From: VXYL01 sp965199875 | Lineage (GTDB): Bacteria > Pseudomonadota > Gammaproteobacteria > Pseudomonadales > Azotimanducaceae | Assembly: GCA_965199875.1 (NCBI GenBank) | Contig: OZ241346.1 | Coordinates: 4,154,001 to 4,218,000, forward strand | Direction: 5' to 3' | Length of the DNA: 64,000 nucleotides | Shown here: positions 27,396 to 37,800 of the stretch, in pieces | How the letters are laid out: each line of letters opens with the position of its first letter | How positions within the stretch are numbered: position 1 is the stretch's first letter | Program-made: the position numbers and the translations under genes | The notes under the pieces: generated by a model | What the model was told of the DNA's origin: nothing | Databases searched by the model: none | What the model saw: the letters and a program-made list of their open reading frames with translations, nothing else

Positions 27396-29622
27396 CGACC
27401 CCTTTGCGCGCTTGGCATCGCCAGCATCCGTGCCAAGTAGTCGTAGCTCCCATCCCGCACCGGAAACAGGATGTGGCGTGCTGCGAAGCGCGCCAAGTCC
27501 CAACTGCCGTCGTCGTACTTGGGCTGCAGGTCCTCGAACGGGGTGGCGGAGACGATGTAGGAGTCCAAACGCACATCGAGGGTGCTGGTGTGCGAGCGGG
27601 CCATCTCGCGTTCCAACTCGCCAAGGGTCTCGTGCAGCTGGGCCTTGTCGTCGTGGGCGTAGGCGGCGGCGTGGATCATGCCGTGGGGTTCGACGAAGAC
27701 GATGCGTTGGGTGTTGGCGTCTTTTCAGCCAGAGGATGAAGTCTGGGTAGAAGCCGCGGCGTTCGAAGAAGCCGACGCCTTGGGCGCGGCCTTGGTTGCG
27801 GAGCAGGAACAGCTCTTTTTCTGCCAGGGCCCCGTCCTTCTCTTGGCGGCAGTAGTCGCGCCGGTCTTCCACGAAGCGGCGTTCGCTTTCGTTCAGCGCT
27901 GGCGGCTTGGATGTGACTTTGGCGCTGCGTTGCACCAGCAGCGGCTGGTAGAGGTGGCGGTCGAAGTGAATGTTCGGCAGTTCGGCGGTTTCGCGTTGGT
28001 AGATGCGCTCGCCTTCTTCGATTAGCTGCTTGATGTCCTCGAGCAGTTGCACGTTCCCCCTTGCCGAATCGCCGTCGTTCTGCCCGGTGCGCGGAACGCG
28101 CACCACGTAGTCTTGGAAGTTGGCGTCCGTGTCGCGCACCTCGCTGTAGCGCATGCGCTTGCTGGCCCAGCGTTCTTGGCGCAGCCGGTAGAAGCGGTCC
28201 ATGTACTTCTTGGCGAGCGCGAGCACCGCTTCCGAGAGCGCGGCGACGTCCGCGAGTGTCTTGGGTTCCGCAAGGTTGTCTTCGGCGGCGAGCTCGAGGC
28301 ACGGCGGATCGGTGGACTCGAAGACGGCGCGGATGTCTTGCGGGGCGAAGGCGAGGTTCGGGTAGCCGCGCTGTTCGCGGTAGGCGAGCAGTTCCAGATG
28401 GACGCGGTTCCAATCCACCAGTTGCACGCTGGCGGGCGGAATGCGCCGATTGCGTCCGGCTTGTGCGCCTTCGTCCGCGAATGCGCCGCTTGCGCTTTCG
28501 ATGGACGGCGCTTGCAGCGACCGATCCAGAAACACCTCGGCGCCGGCGAGGGGGGACAGCGCCGTCGCGACCTCGTCCGCGAAGGCCGCGTTGTCCGGTA
28601 CCCGCGGCACCAACAAGCCTTGGCGCAGGAACGCCTGGTTCGGGCGTATCGGCAAGGCGAGTTCCACCACGCCTTCGGTGTGCAGGTCTTCGCGTTGCAG
28701 ATAGTCCTTGAACTGCGCCATGTAGTCGGCGCGGATGGCGAAGATGTTGAGCGTTTCCAAAAGACCGATGTGTTCTGGATGCGCACCGTCCAAGGCGCTG
28801 CTGCGTTTCAGACCATGCCGCAGGCCGCGCAAGCGCACGCCGCGCCCGAACAGCTGGATGATCTGCGAACCTTCGCGGCGGCCGACGTTCATCAGCCCCA
28901 TGCTGGAGACGCGCCAGGAGTTCCAGCCCTCCATGAACTTGCGGGCGCCCACCAGCACGTCGATGGTGGTGTCCGGCGTGTTGATGCTGTCGAAGAGACC
29001 GTCCAAGCACCGCTTCCTCCTGCATCAGTATCTCCGGCGCGCGCTCGGCCACCAGTTTGCGGAAGCTGCCCGCGTCGCCGATGGTGACCACGCCGAAGTA
29101 ATGCATGGCGTTGTTCGCCTTCAGGCCGATCTCGCCGCTCGACCCGCGCACGAAGCCGAGACGCAGCACGTCGTTGATGCCGGCGTGGAAGACGTCCCTG
29201 AGAATGTCTCGATACAGCGCTTGCGGCGACAGGCCCGAATCGCGCAGCGAACCGAACCGGCCCTCGAACACGTCCCGCCCGTCCGCGCGTTCCAAGCCGC
29301 TCTCGCCGTCTAGTAGGCGGCGAATACCCGCCAGCACGTCGTCACATGCCTCTTGTAGAGCGGCGATCTTGGTCTCCAAAGTCTGCCGGACTCTGCGCCG
29401 CGCTTTCGGCGAGAGGAAGTAGATGTGGATGGGCATCTGGGGCGGGTGGTAGGTTCGTAGGATGGAAAGAGTTCGGAGCATCTTCTTGAGGACGTTCTCC
29501 GTGTCTGTGCTGTCGCCATAGTTCAGACCCGCCACGTGGAAGGCCACCTCCATCGCGTGGATTTCGCCCTGTTGGTCAATGCCGACAATGTCGATCTCGC
29601 CCTGCTTTCGTGGTGGTGACAT
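27392..29622 (-). pseudogene. Chimeric remnant: PD-(D/E)xK-like nuclease start joined to type III restriction helicase C-terminal half
   Basis: Three frames are needed. From 29622, EIDIVGIDQQGEIHAMEVAFH, then LNYGDSTDTENVLKKMLRT, resembles an uncharacterised nuclease-like family. About 130 residues on it passes into a type III restriction (Res) helicase-like stretch (LSPQALYRDILRDVFHAG, FGVVTIGDAGSFRKLV). A frame change near 29006 restores FDSINTPDTTIDVLVGARKF, then EGWNSWRVSSMG and QIIQLFGRGVRLRG (helicase motifs V and VI). A second, one-base change at an AAAA run near 27723 restores VFVEPHGMIHAAAYAHDD to the stop at 27392. Helicase motifs I-III and the modification subunit are absent. The gene is inactive as restriction enzyme and its junction suggests a large internal deletion. 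Confidence 0.8.
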
Positions 29623-29674
29623 CAGCCCAAGCGTAAGCGCACACGAGTGCCGCCAAGACCATCGTCTGCTTCAC
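29576..29674 (-). pseudogene. Truncated signal-peptide gene start fused to nuclease sequence
   Basis: GTG 29674, preceded by GAGGAG, opens a 32-codon frame reading VKQTMVLAALVCAYAWADVT, a typical secretory signal with AWA cleavage. It then runs out of frame into the nuclease coding sequence and stops at 29576. This looks like the 5' end of an exported-protein gene joined to the nuclease by deletion. Confidence 0.35.
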
Positions 29675-29758
29675 GGGTACGCTGCTCTCCTCGTGTTGCT
29701 TGATGTCGCAAGTCTAACCCAACATGGATAGCCAGCACATCCGCTCCCAAGCCGCGGT

Positions 29759-31168
29759 TCAAACAGCCAATCCGAGCACTTCCGCCGAGGCCATTGCGCC
29801 GGCGTCTTCGCGGGTCAGCATTCGCTCGTAGTGATCTCGCAGGTGGCGTGTCATCGACGGCGTTGGCGGCGCAATGCAGCACAGCACGCCGTCCACGTCG
29901 GCTTGCTCCAGCACCCCGCGCCGAACGGCTAGGCGCACCAGCCGCTCGGCCCGCTCGCTGTCCACGCTGCGCCCGGCGTCGTCGCCGGCCATGAAGCACG
30001 CCAGGGCATCGCGCAGCGGCACGCCTTCCGCCTCTTCGGCCGCTCGCACCAGTGCGCCGAGGGCGATCCGGTGCAGCCGCAGCTCGTCGCCGATGCGTTT
30101 CGCGTAGTAGTCGGCCTTGTTGCGTTCTAGACGTTCGACGATCTCGCTCGCAAGGCTCGGCGACGGCGCGGGGTTCTCGCGGTTCCGGCACAGCGCTTGG
30201 CAGGTGGCTCGCAACGCCGCGGTGAGATGCTGCGGGAAGTCTCCGGCTCGTTCTTCAAGGTCGTCGAGCAGGTCTCTGCGCCATGCGCGCCAGTCATTGG
30301 GGTCCACGCCCGCCGCCAAGAGGTAGCTCAGCCATCCATCGTTGCCAGTCGAAGCGCCGAAGTGGTCGAGGGTCCGTTCCAGAACTTCCCGCCCCTCGCC
30401 GCGGGCCAGCGGGCCGATGTCCGTGACGGCATCCGCTGGAATGCGCGAGAGCTTCAAGTCCTCCCGGAGCACGGCTTCGGTGTTCTGCAAGCCGAAGCAG
30501 ACGACGAGGATGCGGGCGTCGTGCATGCACTCGTTGAGGATGCGCAAGGCCGCCGTGGACCGGGCCGTGGCCGGGCACTCCTGCATTTCGTCGAAGGCCA
30601 GCACCACCAGCGCGTCTTTCGGCCACAGGCGTCGGGCATGGGCGGAGACGCATGCGCCCAAGTCGGATTCCGCCGTCAGCCCGTGGCTGGCCTCATGCAT
30701 CTGGCGCACGGACGGGCGGCGCATCACTTGCAGGGCGGCAGACGCCAGCTCCGCGAAGCGCACGTGTCTATCTGCAACGAACCGCTGCGTGCCCGGCACC
30801 GGCGCCAGCGCGCGGGGCAGCGAGTCGGTCAGCTTGTTGACCAGTTCCAAGGGCGGCTGCGCGAGGTTGCTGGGGTCCAGCTTCGCGCACAGCACGCGCC
30901 TGCCCGCCACCTCCGTGCCTTGGACGGACGCCATGAACTCGTCGCACAGCGAGCTCTTGCCGGCGCCGGGAACGCCTTGCACGAGGCGCGTCATGCCGCG
31001 CGGGTTGTCCGCCGCCACCCGTTCGACGACGAATCGCAGCTCGTCCAGGATGTCTTCGCGCCCCACGAACACCGGCGGCGAAGCGCGCTCCAAGTCGCTT
31101 GCGTAGGAGCGCATCCGCTGGAACACGACGTCCGCCGGCGGTTGCTCCTCGCGTACCTGCATGGCCAT
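29759..31168 (-). CDS. AAA-type ATPase of unknown role
   Basis: A 469-residue STAND/AAA-like ATPase. Walker A is GVPGAGKSS (about residues 64-72), Walker B LAFDEMQE (about 196-203), and an arginine-containing sensor region follows in LVVCFGLQNTEAVLREDLKL. The N-terminal VFVGREDILDEL element is typical of ORC/Cdc6-like and TniB-type ATPases. The C-terminal 150 residues are helical, without a recognised effector. It lies four bases after the quinone oxidoreductase and 136 bases before the wrecked restriction gene, so it may be a surviving part of a defence or mobile element. Intact reading frame; function unknown. Confidence 0.72.
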   Translation of the reverse strand: MAMQVREEQPPADVVFQRMRSYASDLERASPPVFVGREDILDELRFVVERVAADNPRGMTRLVQGVPGAGKSSLCDEFMASVQGTEVAGRRVLCAKLDPSNLAQPPLELVNKLTDSLPRALAPVPGTQRFVADRHVRFAELASAALQVMRRPSVRQMHEASHGLTAESDLGACVSAHARRLWPKDALVVLAFDEMQECPATARSTAALRILNECMHDARILVVCFGLQNTEAVLREDLKLSRIPADAVTDIGPLARGEGREVLERTLDHFGASTGNDGWLSYLLAAGVDPNDWRAWRRDLLDDLEERAGDFPQHLTAALRATCQALCRNRENPAPSPSLASEIVERLERNKADYYAKRIGDELRLHRIALGALVRAAEEAEGVPLRDALACFMAGDDAGRSVDSERAERLVRLAVRRGVLEQADVDGVLCCIAPPTPSMTRHLRDHYERMLTREDAGAMASAEVLGLAV

Positions 31169-31172
31169 TCGG

Positions 31173-32144
31173 CTAGTTGCGGATCTTCAGCACGACCTTG
31201 CCGAAGGTTTGATTGCCGGCGATCGCCCGATGCGCTTGCTCCGCCTCGGCGAGGGGCAGCACGCGGTCGATCACCGGCTTGACGGCGCCGCTTTCGAGCA
31301 GCGGCCACACCCGCTCGGCCAGGGCGTCCATCACCAGCGCCTTGGCGGCGATGGGGCGGGCGCGCAGGGTGGAGCCGATGACGCGCTGCCGCTTCACCAT
31401 CAGTGCGCCGAGGGGCAGTTCGGCGCTGGCGCCGCCGAGCAGGCCGATCACCACCAGACGGCCATCGACGGCAAGGCTGGCCAGGTTGTCGGCAAGATAG
31501 CTGCCGCCGACCGGATCGAGAATCACGTCCGCCCCGTTGCCGCCGCTCCACTGCCGAACCGCGTCCTTGAAGCTGCCGTCGTGCCGGTTGAAGCCGGCCT
31601 CGGCGCCGAGTTCGACGCAGCGTTCCACCTTTTCCGCCGAGCCGGCGGTGACGAAGGCTGGACTGCCGAAGGCCCGGCACATCTGCACCGCCGCCGTGCC
31701 GACGCCGCTGGCGCCGGCGTGGACGACGGCGCGTTCGCCTTTGCGCAGACGGGCTTCCATGAACAGATTGAGGTACGCGGTGGCGAACACTTCCGGCAGC
31801 GACGCGGCTTCGGCGAAGGACAGCCCGGCGGGAATGCGCAGCACCTGGCCGGCCGGCACGACCACGGTTTCCGCATAGCCGCCGCCGGCCAGCAGAGCGC
31901 ACACTTGGTCGCCGGCTTCGACCCGGGAGACGCCCGCTCCCACCTCCCGTACCACTCCGGCGCACTCCAAGCCCAGAATCGAACTCGCGCCGGGTGGCGG
32001 TGGATAGCCGCCAGCCCGCTGGGCGAGGTCGGCGCGATTGACGGCGCTGGCGTGGTTTTCGATTTGCACCTGTCCGGGGCCGAGTTCGGGGGCTTCGGCA
32101 TCGCCGAGCGCCAGTTCCCCGTCGGCTACCAGAATCGCCTTCAT
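31173..32144 (-). CDS. NAD(P)H-quinone oxidoreductase (PIG3-type, zinc-independent MDR)
   Basis: A 323-residue medium-chain dehydrogenase/reductase. The order is GroES-like domain (ENHASAVNRADLAQRAGGYPP, LGLECAGVV), then the Rossmann fold with AGASGVGTAAVQ as nucleotide-binding motif and VILDPVGGSYL. Catalytic zinc ligands are absent, as in the quinone oxidoreductase/TP53I3 branch. It probably reduces quinones or other electrophiles with NADPH. It is 46 bases downstream of hisF and four bases upstream of the AAA ATPase on the same strand. Length and motifs are normal. Confidence 0.9.
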   Translation of the reverse strand: MKAILVADGELALGDAEAPELGPGQVQIENHASAVNRADLAQRAGGYPPPPGASSILGLECAGVVREVGAGVSRVEAGDQVCALLAGGGYAETVVVPAGQVLRIPAGLSFAEAASLPEVFATAYLNLFMEARLRKGERAVVHAGASGVGTAAVQMCRAFGSPAFVTAGSAEKVERCVELGAEAGFNRHDGSFKDAVRQWSGGNGADVILDPVGGSYLADNLASLAVDGRLVVIGLLGGASAELPLGALMVKRQRVIGSTLRARPIAAKALVMDALAERVWPLLESGAVKPVIDRVLPLAEAEQAHRAIAGNQTFGKVVLKIRN

Positions 32145-32190
32145 GCCTTCGTTCCTTGCCTTGCTTCTTGCCTTGGCCGGGTCGCCGCCG

Positions 32191-32970
32191 CTACCAGGAC
32201 ATGCGCACCTTGACGCCGCGCCCGTGCAGGTAGCGCTTCAAGCCGGAAACCGTGTAGTCGCCGAAATGCACCATGGAGGCGACCAGCGCGGCGTCCGCCT
32301 TTCCCTCGCTGAGCACGTCGTACAAATGCGCGGGCTCGCCGGCGCCGCCCGAGGCGACGACCGGAACGCGCACCGCTTCGCTGAGCATTCGCGTCAGCTT
32401 CAGCTCGTAGCCGGCGCGGGTGCCGTCGGCGTCGATAGCGTTCACCACCAGCTCGCCAGCACCGAGGCGTTCGCCCTCCAGCGCCCAGGCCAGCGCGTCC
32501 TTGCCGGTGGGCGTGCGGCCGCCGTCGACGACGATTTCGTAGCCGCTCGGCAGTCCGGCGTCTGCTGCCGAACGGCGGATGTCCATCGCCAGCACGATGT
32601 TCTGGCTGCCGATGGCCTCGGCGCACTCGGCGATCAGCGCCGGGCGGCGCACGGCGGCGGAGTTGACGTTGATCTTCTCGGCGCCGGCCAGGCGCAGATC
32701 GGTGGCGTCGTCCACCGAGGCGACGCCGCCGCCCACGGAGAGGGGGATGAAGACCTGCTCGGCCACCGCCTCGACCACGTCCAGGATGATCTTGCGCCGT
32801 TCGCTCGATGCCGTGATGTCGTAGAACACCAGCTCGTCGAGGCCGTCCAGATAGTACTCCCTGGCCTTGGCCACCGGATCGCCGATGTTGCGCGTGTCGA
32901 CGAACTTCACGCTCTTCGCCAAGTGGCCGTCGCGCACGTCCAGGCACGCGATGACGCGCTTGCTAAGCAT
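32191..32970 (-). CDS. hisF: Imidazole glycerol phosphate synthase, cyclase subunit
   Basis: A 259-residue (beta/alpha)8 barrel. The catalytic aspartates are present: D11 in VIACLDVRDG and the second in LAMDIRR. Phosphate-binding loops FIPLSVGGGVAS and VVASGGAGEP are intact. It joins ammonia from HisH to PRFAR in histidine synthesis. The sequence LAKSVKFVDTRNIGDPV with ELVFYDITASSE places it in a HisF branch distinct from the E. coli type. ATG at 32970 overlaps the 3' end of hisH by eight bases. No other his gene is in the window, so this is a detached hisHF pair. Confidence 0.94.
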   Translation of the reverse strand: MLSKRVIACLDVRDGHLAKSVKFVDTRNIGDPVAKAREYYLDGLDELVFYDITASSERRKIILDVVEAVAEQVFIPLSVGGGVASVDDATDLRLAGAEKINVNSAAVRRPALIAECAEAIGSQNIVLAMDIRRSAADAGLPSGYEIVVDGGRTPTGKDALAWALEGERLGAGELVVNAIDADGTRAGYELKLTRMLSEAVRVPVVASGGAGEPAHLYDVLSEGKADAALVASMVHFGDYTVSGLKRYLHGRGVKVRMSW

Positions 32971-33592
32971 CGCCGGGTACGCGGCCGTCCCAGCGGCCAA
33001 AGCGTTCCAAGAGGCGCAGCCCCACCCGGCCGCTCTTTTCCGGGTGGAACTGAGTGGCCACCAGACTGCCCCGCGCCAGGGCGGAACAGAACGGCCCCTC
33101 GTAGACGGATTCCGCCAGAACGTCCTGGCTGTCGTCCGGCACCGGGCGATAGGCATGGACGAAGTAGAACTCGTCGCCGTCCTCGATGCCTTGCAGAACC
33201 GGATGCGGCCTCGCCACCCGCACCGCGTTCCAGCCCATGTGCGGCACTTTCAGGGTTGCGTCCGTCAGCGCGAACCGGCGCACCGTTCCGGCGACGATGC
33301 CGAGGGTTTCGGTGTCGTTTTCCTCGGAGCGGGAGAGGCAGATCTGCAACCCCAGGCAGATGCCCAGGATCGGCGTGCCGGCGCGAAAGGCGTCCACCAG
33401 GGCGGTGCCGATGCCGCTCGCTTGCAGGCTGCGCATGGCGGCGCCAGCCGCTCCGACGCCGGGAAAAACGATGCGCTCGGCGGCACGGATGCGTCTCGCG
33501 TCGTTGCAGATTTCGGCGCGAAAGCCAACTTCCGCGCAGGCGCGCTGCACGCTCGCCAGATTGCCGGCGTCGTAGTCGACGATGACGACCAT
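32963..33592 (-). CDS. hisH: Imidazole glycerol phosphate synthase, glutamine amidotransferase subunit
   Basis: A 209-residue class I glutamine amidotransferase. The triad is visible: the nucleophile cysteine in GICLGLQICLS, and histidine and glutamate in TQFHPEKSG. The N-terminus VVIVDYDAGNLASVQRA is typical HisH. It releases ammonia from glutamine for HisF through the barrel tunnel. It overlaps hisF and is divergent from the serine hydrolase gene, with only a few bases between ATG 33592 and the next possible plus-strand ATG, so promoters must overlap the coding ends. Confidence 0.95.
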   Translation of the reverse strand: MVVIVDYDAGNLASVQRACAEVGFRAEICNDARRIRAAERIVFPGVGAAGAAMRSLQASGIGTALVDAFRAGTPILGICLGLQICLSRSEENDTETLGIVAGTVRRFALTDATLKVPHMGWNAVRVARPHPVLQGIEDGDEFYFVHAYRPVPDDSQDVLAESVYEGPFCSALARGSLVATQFHPEKSGRVGLRLLERFGRWDGRVPGDA

Positions 33593-33669
33593 GAATGAAC
33601 TTGCTCGGCGAACCCGATGTGGAAGAGACGCGCTATTCTACGTTTTCTCGACGATCTTCTCCTGCCGAC

Positions 33670-34812
33670 ATGAACGCTTCGAGGGCTCGACCGACGACGA
33701 CACGGAGCTTTCCGGCCGCCGAGTGGCGTCGCGCCGCGCCGGAAACGTTGGGCTTCAACACGGCGGCGCTCGCTCGAGCCGTCAACTACGCCGAGACGAC
33801 GGAAATCGACTGGCCCGTGGACGTCGGCGCCATGGTGGCGCGGGCGGATCCGCCGCCGCACGACCGCCCCATCGGCCCAACCAAACCCCGCGGCCCGGCC
33901 TCTGGCGTGGTGGTGAAGGACGGCGCGATTGCCGCCGAGTGGGGGACGCCGGAACGGGTGGACATGACCTTCAGCGCCACCAAGAGCTACTTGGCGGCCG
34001 GCGTCGGCCTGGCCGTGGACCGCGGCATGATCGGCAGTGTCGACGATCCGGTGGCGGACGCGATAGCGAGCGCTTACTTCGCCAGCGAACGCAACCGTGC
34101 CGTGACTTGGCGGCACCTGTTGCAGCAGACCAGCGAGTGGAGCGGGAGCTTGTTCGGCATCCCCGACAGCGTCGATCACCATCGCGCCGTCCACCGCCGC
34201 GAGCCGCCGCGGACGGGTGGGGCGCCGAGGAAGGGACATCCGCGTCGTCTGCGCGCGCCGGGCAGTTATTCGGAATACAACGACGTGCGCGTCAACGCCC
34301 TGGCGCTGGCGGCGCTGCGCGTCTGGCGGGAACCGCTGCCGGATGTGCTGCGTCGGGAAGTGATGACGCCCATCGGCGCCGGCAGCGACTGGCAGTGGCA
34401 CGCCTACGACAACGCCGAAGTGGAGGTGGATAGCCGGCGGATGCCATCCGTGCCGGGCGGAGCGCACTGGGGTGGCGGCTTGTGGATCAGCGCCTTGGAC
34501 CATGCCCGCTACGCGCTGCTGATGCTGGCCGGGGGCAGCTGGGACGGCACGCGGATCCTCTCGGAAGCCTGGGTCGATGCGGCGTTGACGCCCTGCGGCG
34601 TCAATCCGTCCTACGGCTTTCTGTGGTGGCTGAACACCGGCCGCAGGTTCTGGCAGCAGGCGTCGCCACAGGCTTTCGCCGCCTTGGGCGCCGGCGGCAA
34701 TCTGGTCTGCGCGGTGCCGGAGCACGAGCTGATCGTCGTCACCCGCTGGGCCGGAGACGCCGCCGGGGTGGTCAACCGCGTGATCGAGGCGCTGGCCGGA
34801 GAAGCGGACTAG
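33670..34812 (+). CDS. Serine hydrolase, class C beta-lactamase-like family
   Basis: A 380-residue penicillin-binding-protein-fold hydrolase. The S-x-x-K motif appears as FSATKSY, the tyrosine motif as SYSEYND, and a third conserved glycine-rich segment as FAALGAGGNLVC. Relatives include esterases, D-aminopeptidases and beta-lactamase-like proteins (EstB/AmpC superfamily). No clear signal peptide is seen, so a cytoplasmic esterase is more likely than a beta-lactamase. The start is uncertain: ATG 33670 fits the domain; ATG 33595 would add 25 non-conserved residues. Neither has a good ribosome site. Confidence 0.82.
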   Translation: MNASRARPTTTRSFPAAEWRRAAPETLGFNTAALARAVNYAETTEIDWPVDVGAMVARADPPPHDRPIGPTKPRGPASGVVVKDGAIAAEWGTPERVDMTFSATKSYLAAGVGLAVDRGMIGSVDDPVADAIASAYFASERNRAVTWRHLLQQTSEWSGSLFGIPDSVDHHRAVHRREPPRTGGAPRKGHPRRLRAPGSYSEYNDVRVNALALAALRVWREPLPDVLRREVMTPIGAGSDWQWHAYDNAEVEVDSRRMPSVPGGAHWGGGLWISALDHARYALLMLAGGSWDGTRILSEAWVDAALTPCGVNPSYGFLWWLNTGRRFWQQASPQAFAALGAGGNLVCAVPEHELIVVTRWAGDAAGVVNRVIEALAGEAD

Positions 34813-34829
34813 GCACCCTTCGTGTGCCT
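34811..34829. terminator. Hairpin between convergent serine hydrolase and carboxylase genes
   Basis: AGGCAC-ccttcgt-GTGCCT, a 6-bp stem with a seven-base loop beginning in the stop codon of the hydrolase gene. No U-tract is present. Confidence 0.35.
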
Positions 34830-34867
34830 CGCCCGCTGGCCTTGCCCGATCGGTCAGGCGGCGACCA

Positions 34868-37800
34868 TCACGCTGCTGGCCGAACCACGAACAGCAGGTC
34901 GCCGGCGTTCACCTGCGCGCCGCTGGCGACGTTGATGCGCACGACGTCAAAGCGTCGGCTCGGATCGTAGAGCGCCTTCTGGCCAGCGGCGTTGAAGTCG
35001 GCAAGCCGCACCGGCGTGAAGATCTTGAACGCTTCGAGCTGACACAAGGTGGCGGAGGCGGCGATCCGGTCGCCAACGGAGACGAACGGCGGTTCCGTGG
35101 GCGACGGAGTGAGGTAGAAGATGCCGGTGGATGGCGACAGAACCTTCAGTTCGTCGCTGTCCAGGATGGCGATGGCCTCGGCGCCGATGCTGCTGTCGCC
35201 GATGTCGGCATCGGCGCCGATTTCGGCGACGAGTTCGGTGCCGTCCAGGCGCGTCAGAAACTCGTCGAGGTAGCCCGTGTCGTAGTCGCCGCGACGGAAC
35301 ACCTCGTCGCGCAGCACGCGCTTCAGCAGCGCGATGTTGGTGGCGATGCCGCGAATCCGCACCCGCTCCAGATAGTTCGCCAGCTGCTCGGCGGCGGCGT
35401 CGCGATCTTCGGCGTGGACGATGATCTGCGCCACCATGCTGTCGTAGTACGGCGAGACGAACTTGCCCTCGGCGGCGGCGGCGATGACGTCGATGCCGTC
35501 TTCCTGCGGAAACTCGCACTCGCGGATTTCGCCTGGGCTCGGTTGGAAACTCAGGCCCTCGGACGACTGCGTCAGACGTTCGGCGTTGACTCGCGCTTCG
35601 ATGGCGTAGCCGTTGTCGCGCAGCGCCAGGTCGGCGATGCTGTGGCCGGCGGCGATGCGCAGCTGCTCGGCCACGATGTCGACCCCGCTGACGTGCTCGG
35701 TGACTGGATGCTCCACTTGCAGGCGGGTGTTCATCTCCATGAAGTAGACCTCGCCGGCGTCCAGGTCGTAGATGAACTCGACGGTGCCTGCGCCAACGTA
35801 CTGCACCGCGTCCGCCAGCGTCGCGGCATGCTGGCGAACGGCGTTTTCCAAGTCGGCCGGCAGGGCGGTGGAGTCCGACTCTTCGATGACTTTCTGCTTG
35901 TCGCGCTGCACGCTGCAATCGCGCAGCCCCAGCACCTGGGTGTTGCCGTAGCGGTCGCGCAGCACCTGCGCCTCGATGTGGCGCAGCGACTTGACGAAGC
36001 GCTCGAGGTAGACGTCGCCGCTGCCGAAGGCGCTTCGCGCTTCGACCGCAACCCGGTGGAAGGATTCGTGGAAGTCGTCCGGCCCTTGCACCACGGCGAT
36101 GCCCTTTCCGCCGCCGCCGTGGACCGCCTTGACAAGCACCGGATAGCCGATCTCCGCGGCCACCGCGGCGGCGCGGTCGCCGTCGGTGAGAACGCCGTGG
36201 CTGCCGGGCACCACCGGCACGCCCTGGGCCAGCGCGGTGGCGATGGCATTGGACTTGTTGCCCATCGTCTCCATGCTGGCCGTGGGCGGGCCGACGAAGT
36301 TGATCCCGTGGCTGCGCACCAGTTCGGCGAACTGGGCGTTTTCGGAGAGGAAGCCGATGCCGGGGTGCAGCGAATCCGCCCCTTCCTGCTCGGCGATGCT
36401 GACCACCGAACGCGCATTGAGATAGCTCTCGTCCGGCGTGTTGCCGCCGATGCAGATCAGCGCGTCGTTCCCGGTGAGCATGTCCGCGGCCACGGACTCC
36501 ATGTCCGGGTCGGACTGCACCAGCACCACGGCAACGCCTTGGCGCTTGGCAACGCGAATCAGTTTCACCGCCGTGCAGCCGCGGGCGTGAACCAGCATTT
36601 TCTCCACGGGCCGATACAACGTCGCTTCGCTGATGCGCTTCTCGGGGGATTCGGTGAGCGGGCGCTCTTCCTCCAAGGCACCGGCCATCACTCGACCGAC
36701 GACGTCCTGCACGGTCTCCCGAGGCGTCGGGATCAAGGGATCGATGGTGCGCAGCTCGGCGTCGAGGTCCGGCAGCAGCGGATGCTTCACCAATGCTCTC
36801 ATGGCGCCTGGCACGGCGCTCAGGTAGTTGGCGAGGTGCGAGTCCGAGGGCAGATAGCTGGACACGACGATCTGTCCGGCGAAGGGGATGCTGGCGCCGG
36901 ACATGTAGCAGGTGTACACCAGCGGATGCGTCACGAAGCTCGCCTGCGCGCCGCCGGTGCAGTCGCCGAAGCCGAAGACGATCACCGGCAGGTCGAAGTC
37001 GCGCACGAAGCGGGTGATGCGATCGTTCACCGCGGCCATCGAGAAGAGCGCCCCGGCGCCTTCCATCGTCTGCATGCCGCCGGAGGAGATGAAGCAGATC
37101 ACCGGCAGCCGCCGGCGCGCGCAATGCACCAGCAGCTTGCAGAACTTCTCGGCGCTGGCCATGTCGAAGGCGCCGGCCTTGAACGAGGTGTTGGAGATCA
37201 CCGCGCCGACGGCGAGGCCGCCCTCGCCGTTCTTGAATCTGCCGGTTCCGGCGACCACGCCGCAGGGCGACTGGCCTTTCTGCAAGGCGCTTTCGATGGA
37301 CTGGCGCAAGCCTGGGAAGCGATGCGGGTCCGAACTGATCAAGTCGCCGTCGTGTTCTTCGAAATCGTCGAAGAAGGCGTCGATGAAGGCGGCCGGACCA
37401 AGTTGCGCCGCGCGCTTGTGGCGTTGCAGGACGTCGCGGATCAGCAAGTCTCGATAGGCTTGGATGAGACGGTTCCAGAAGTCCTTGCGGCGGCCGATGT
37501 TGCGCGGCGCGATGCGACCCTCGTAGCGTTTCTGATCCCACTCGGCCTGCAAGTAGGAGGACAGCAGCTTCTCGAACAGAAACGTCACGACGACGAACAA
37601 CGTGTCGGAAACGTGCGCCGAGGCGTTCTTCTTCCACTCTTCCACGTCTCGGTAGAAGCGGCTGGAGCGGGGCGCCTTCGAGGTGCGCTGGTACCAGTCG
37701 AAGAACTGCGTGCGATAGCGCGCGGTTGCGGTATCCACGTCTTCGTTCGCCATCTTCTTGGCGGCTTCGGCGAGCGCCGTTTCGAGCAGATTCCTCAACG

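Noticed and set aside
27700..29010. Programmed frameshifting to express the restriction helicase
   Set aside because: No slip motif with stimulating element at either site, and the N-terminal helicase motifs are missing, so decay is the simpler reading.
27396..29100. Continuous minus-strand frame running from the helicase remnant through the TonB gene region
   Set aside because: Only its first 430 codons match helicase; the rest is antisense to the TonB receptor gene.
32191..33592. hisHF as a sugar-amidation pair of surface polysaccharide synthesis
   Set aside because: Catalytic and phosphate-binding motifs are those of the histidine enzyme and no O-antigen genes are adjacent.
33670..34812. 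Beta-lactamase resistance gene
   Set aside because: The S-x-x-K fold is present but no signal peptide or KTG motif was seen; esterase or peptidase is more likely.
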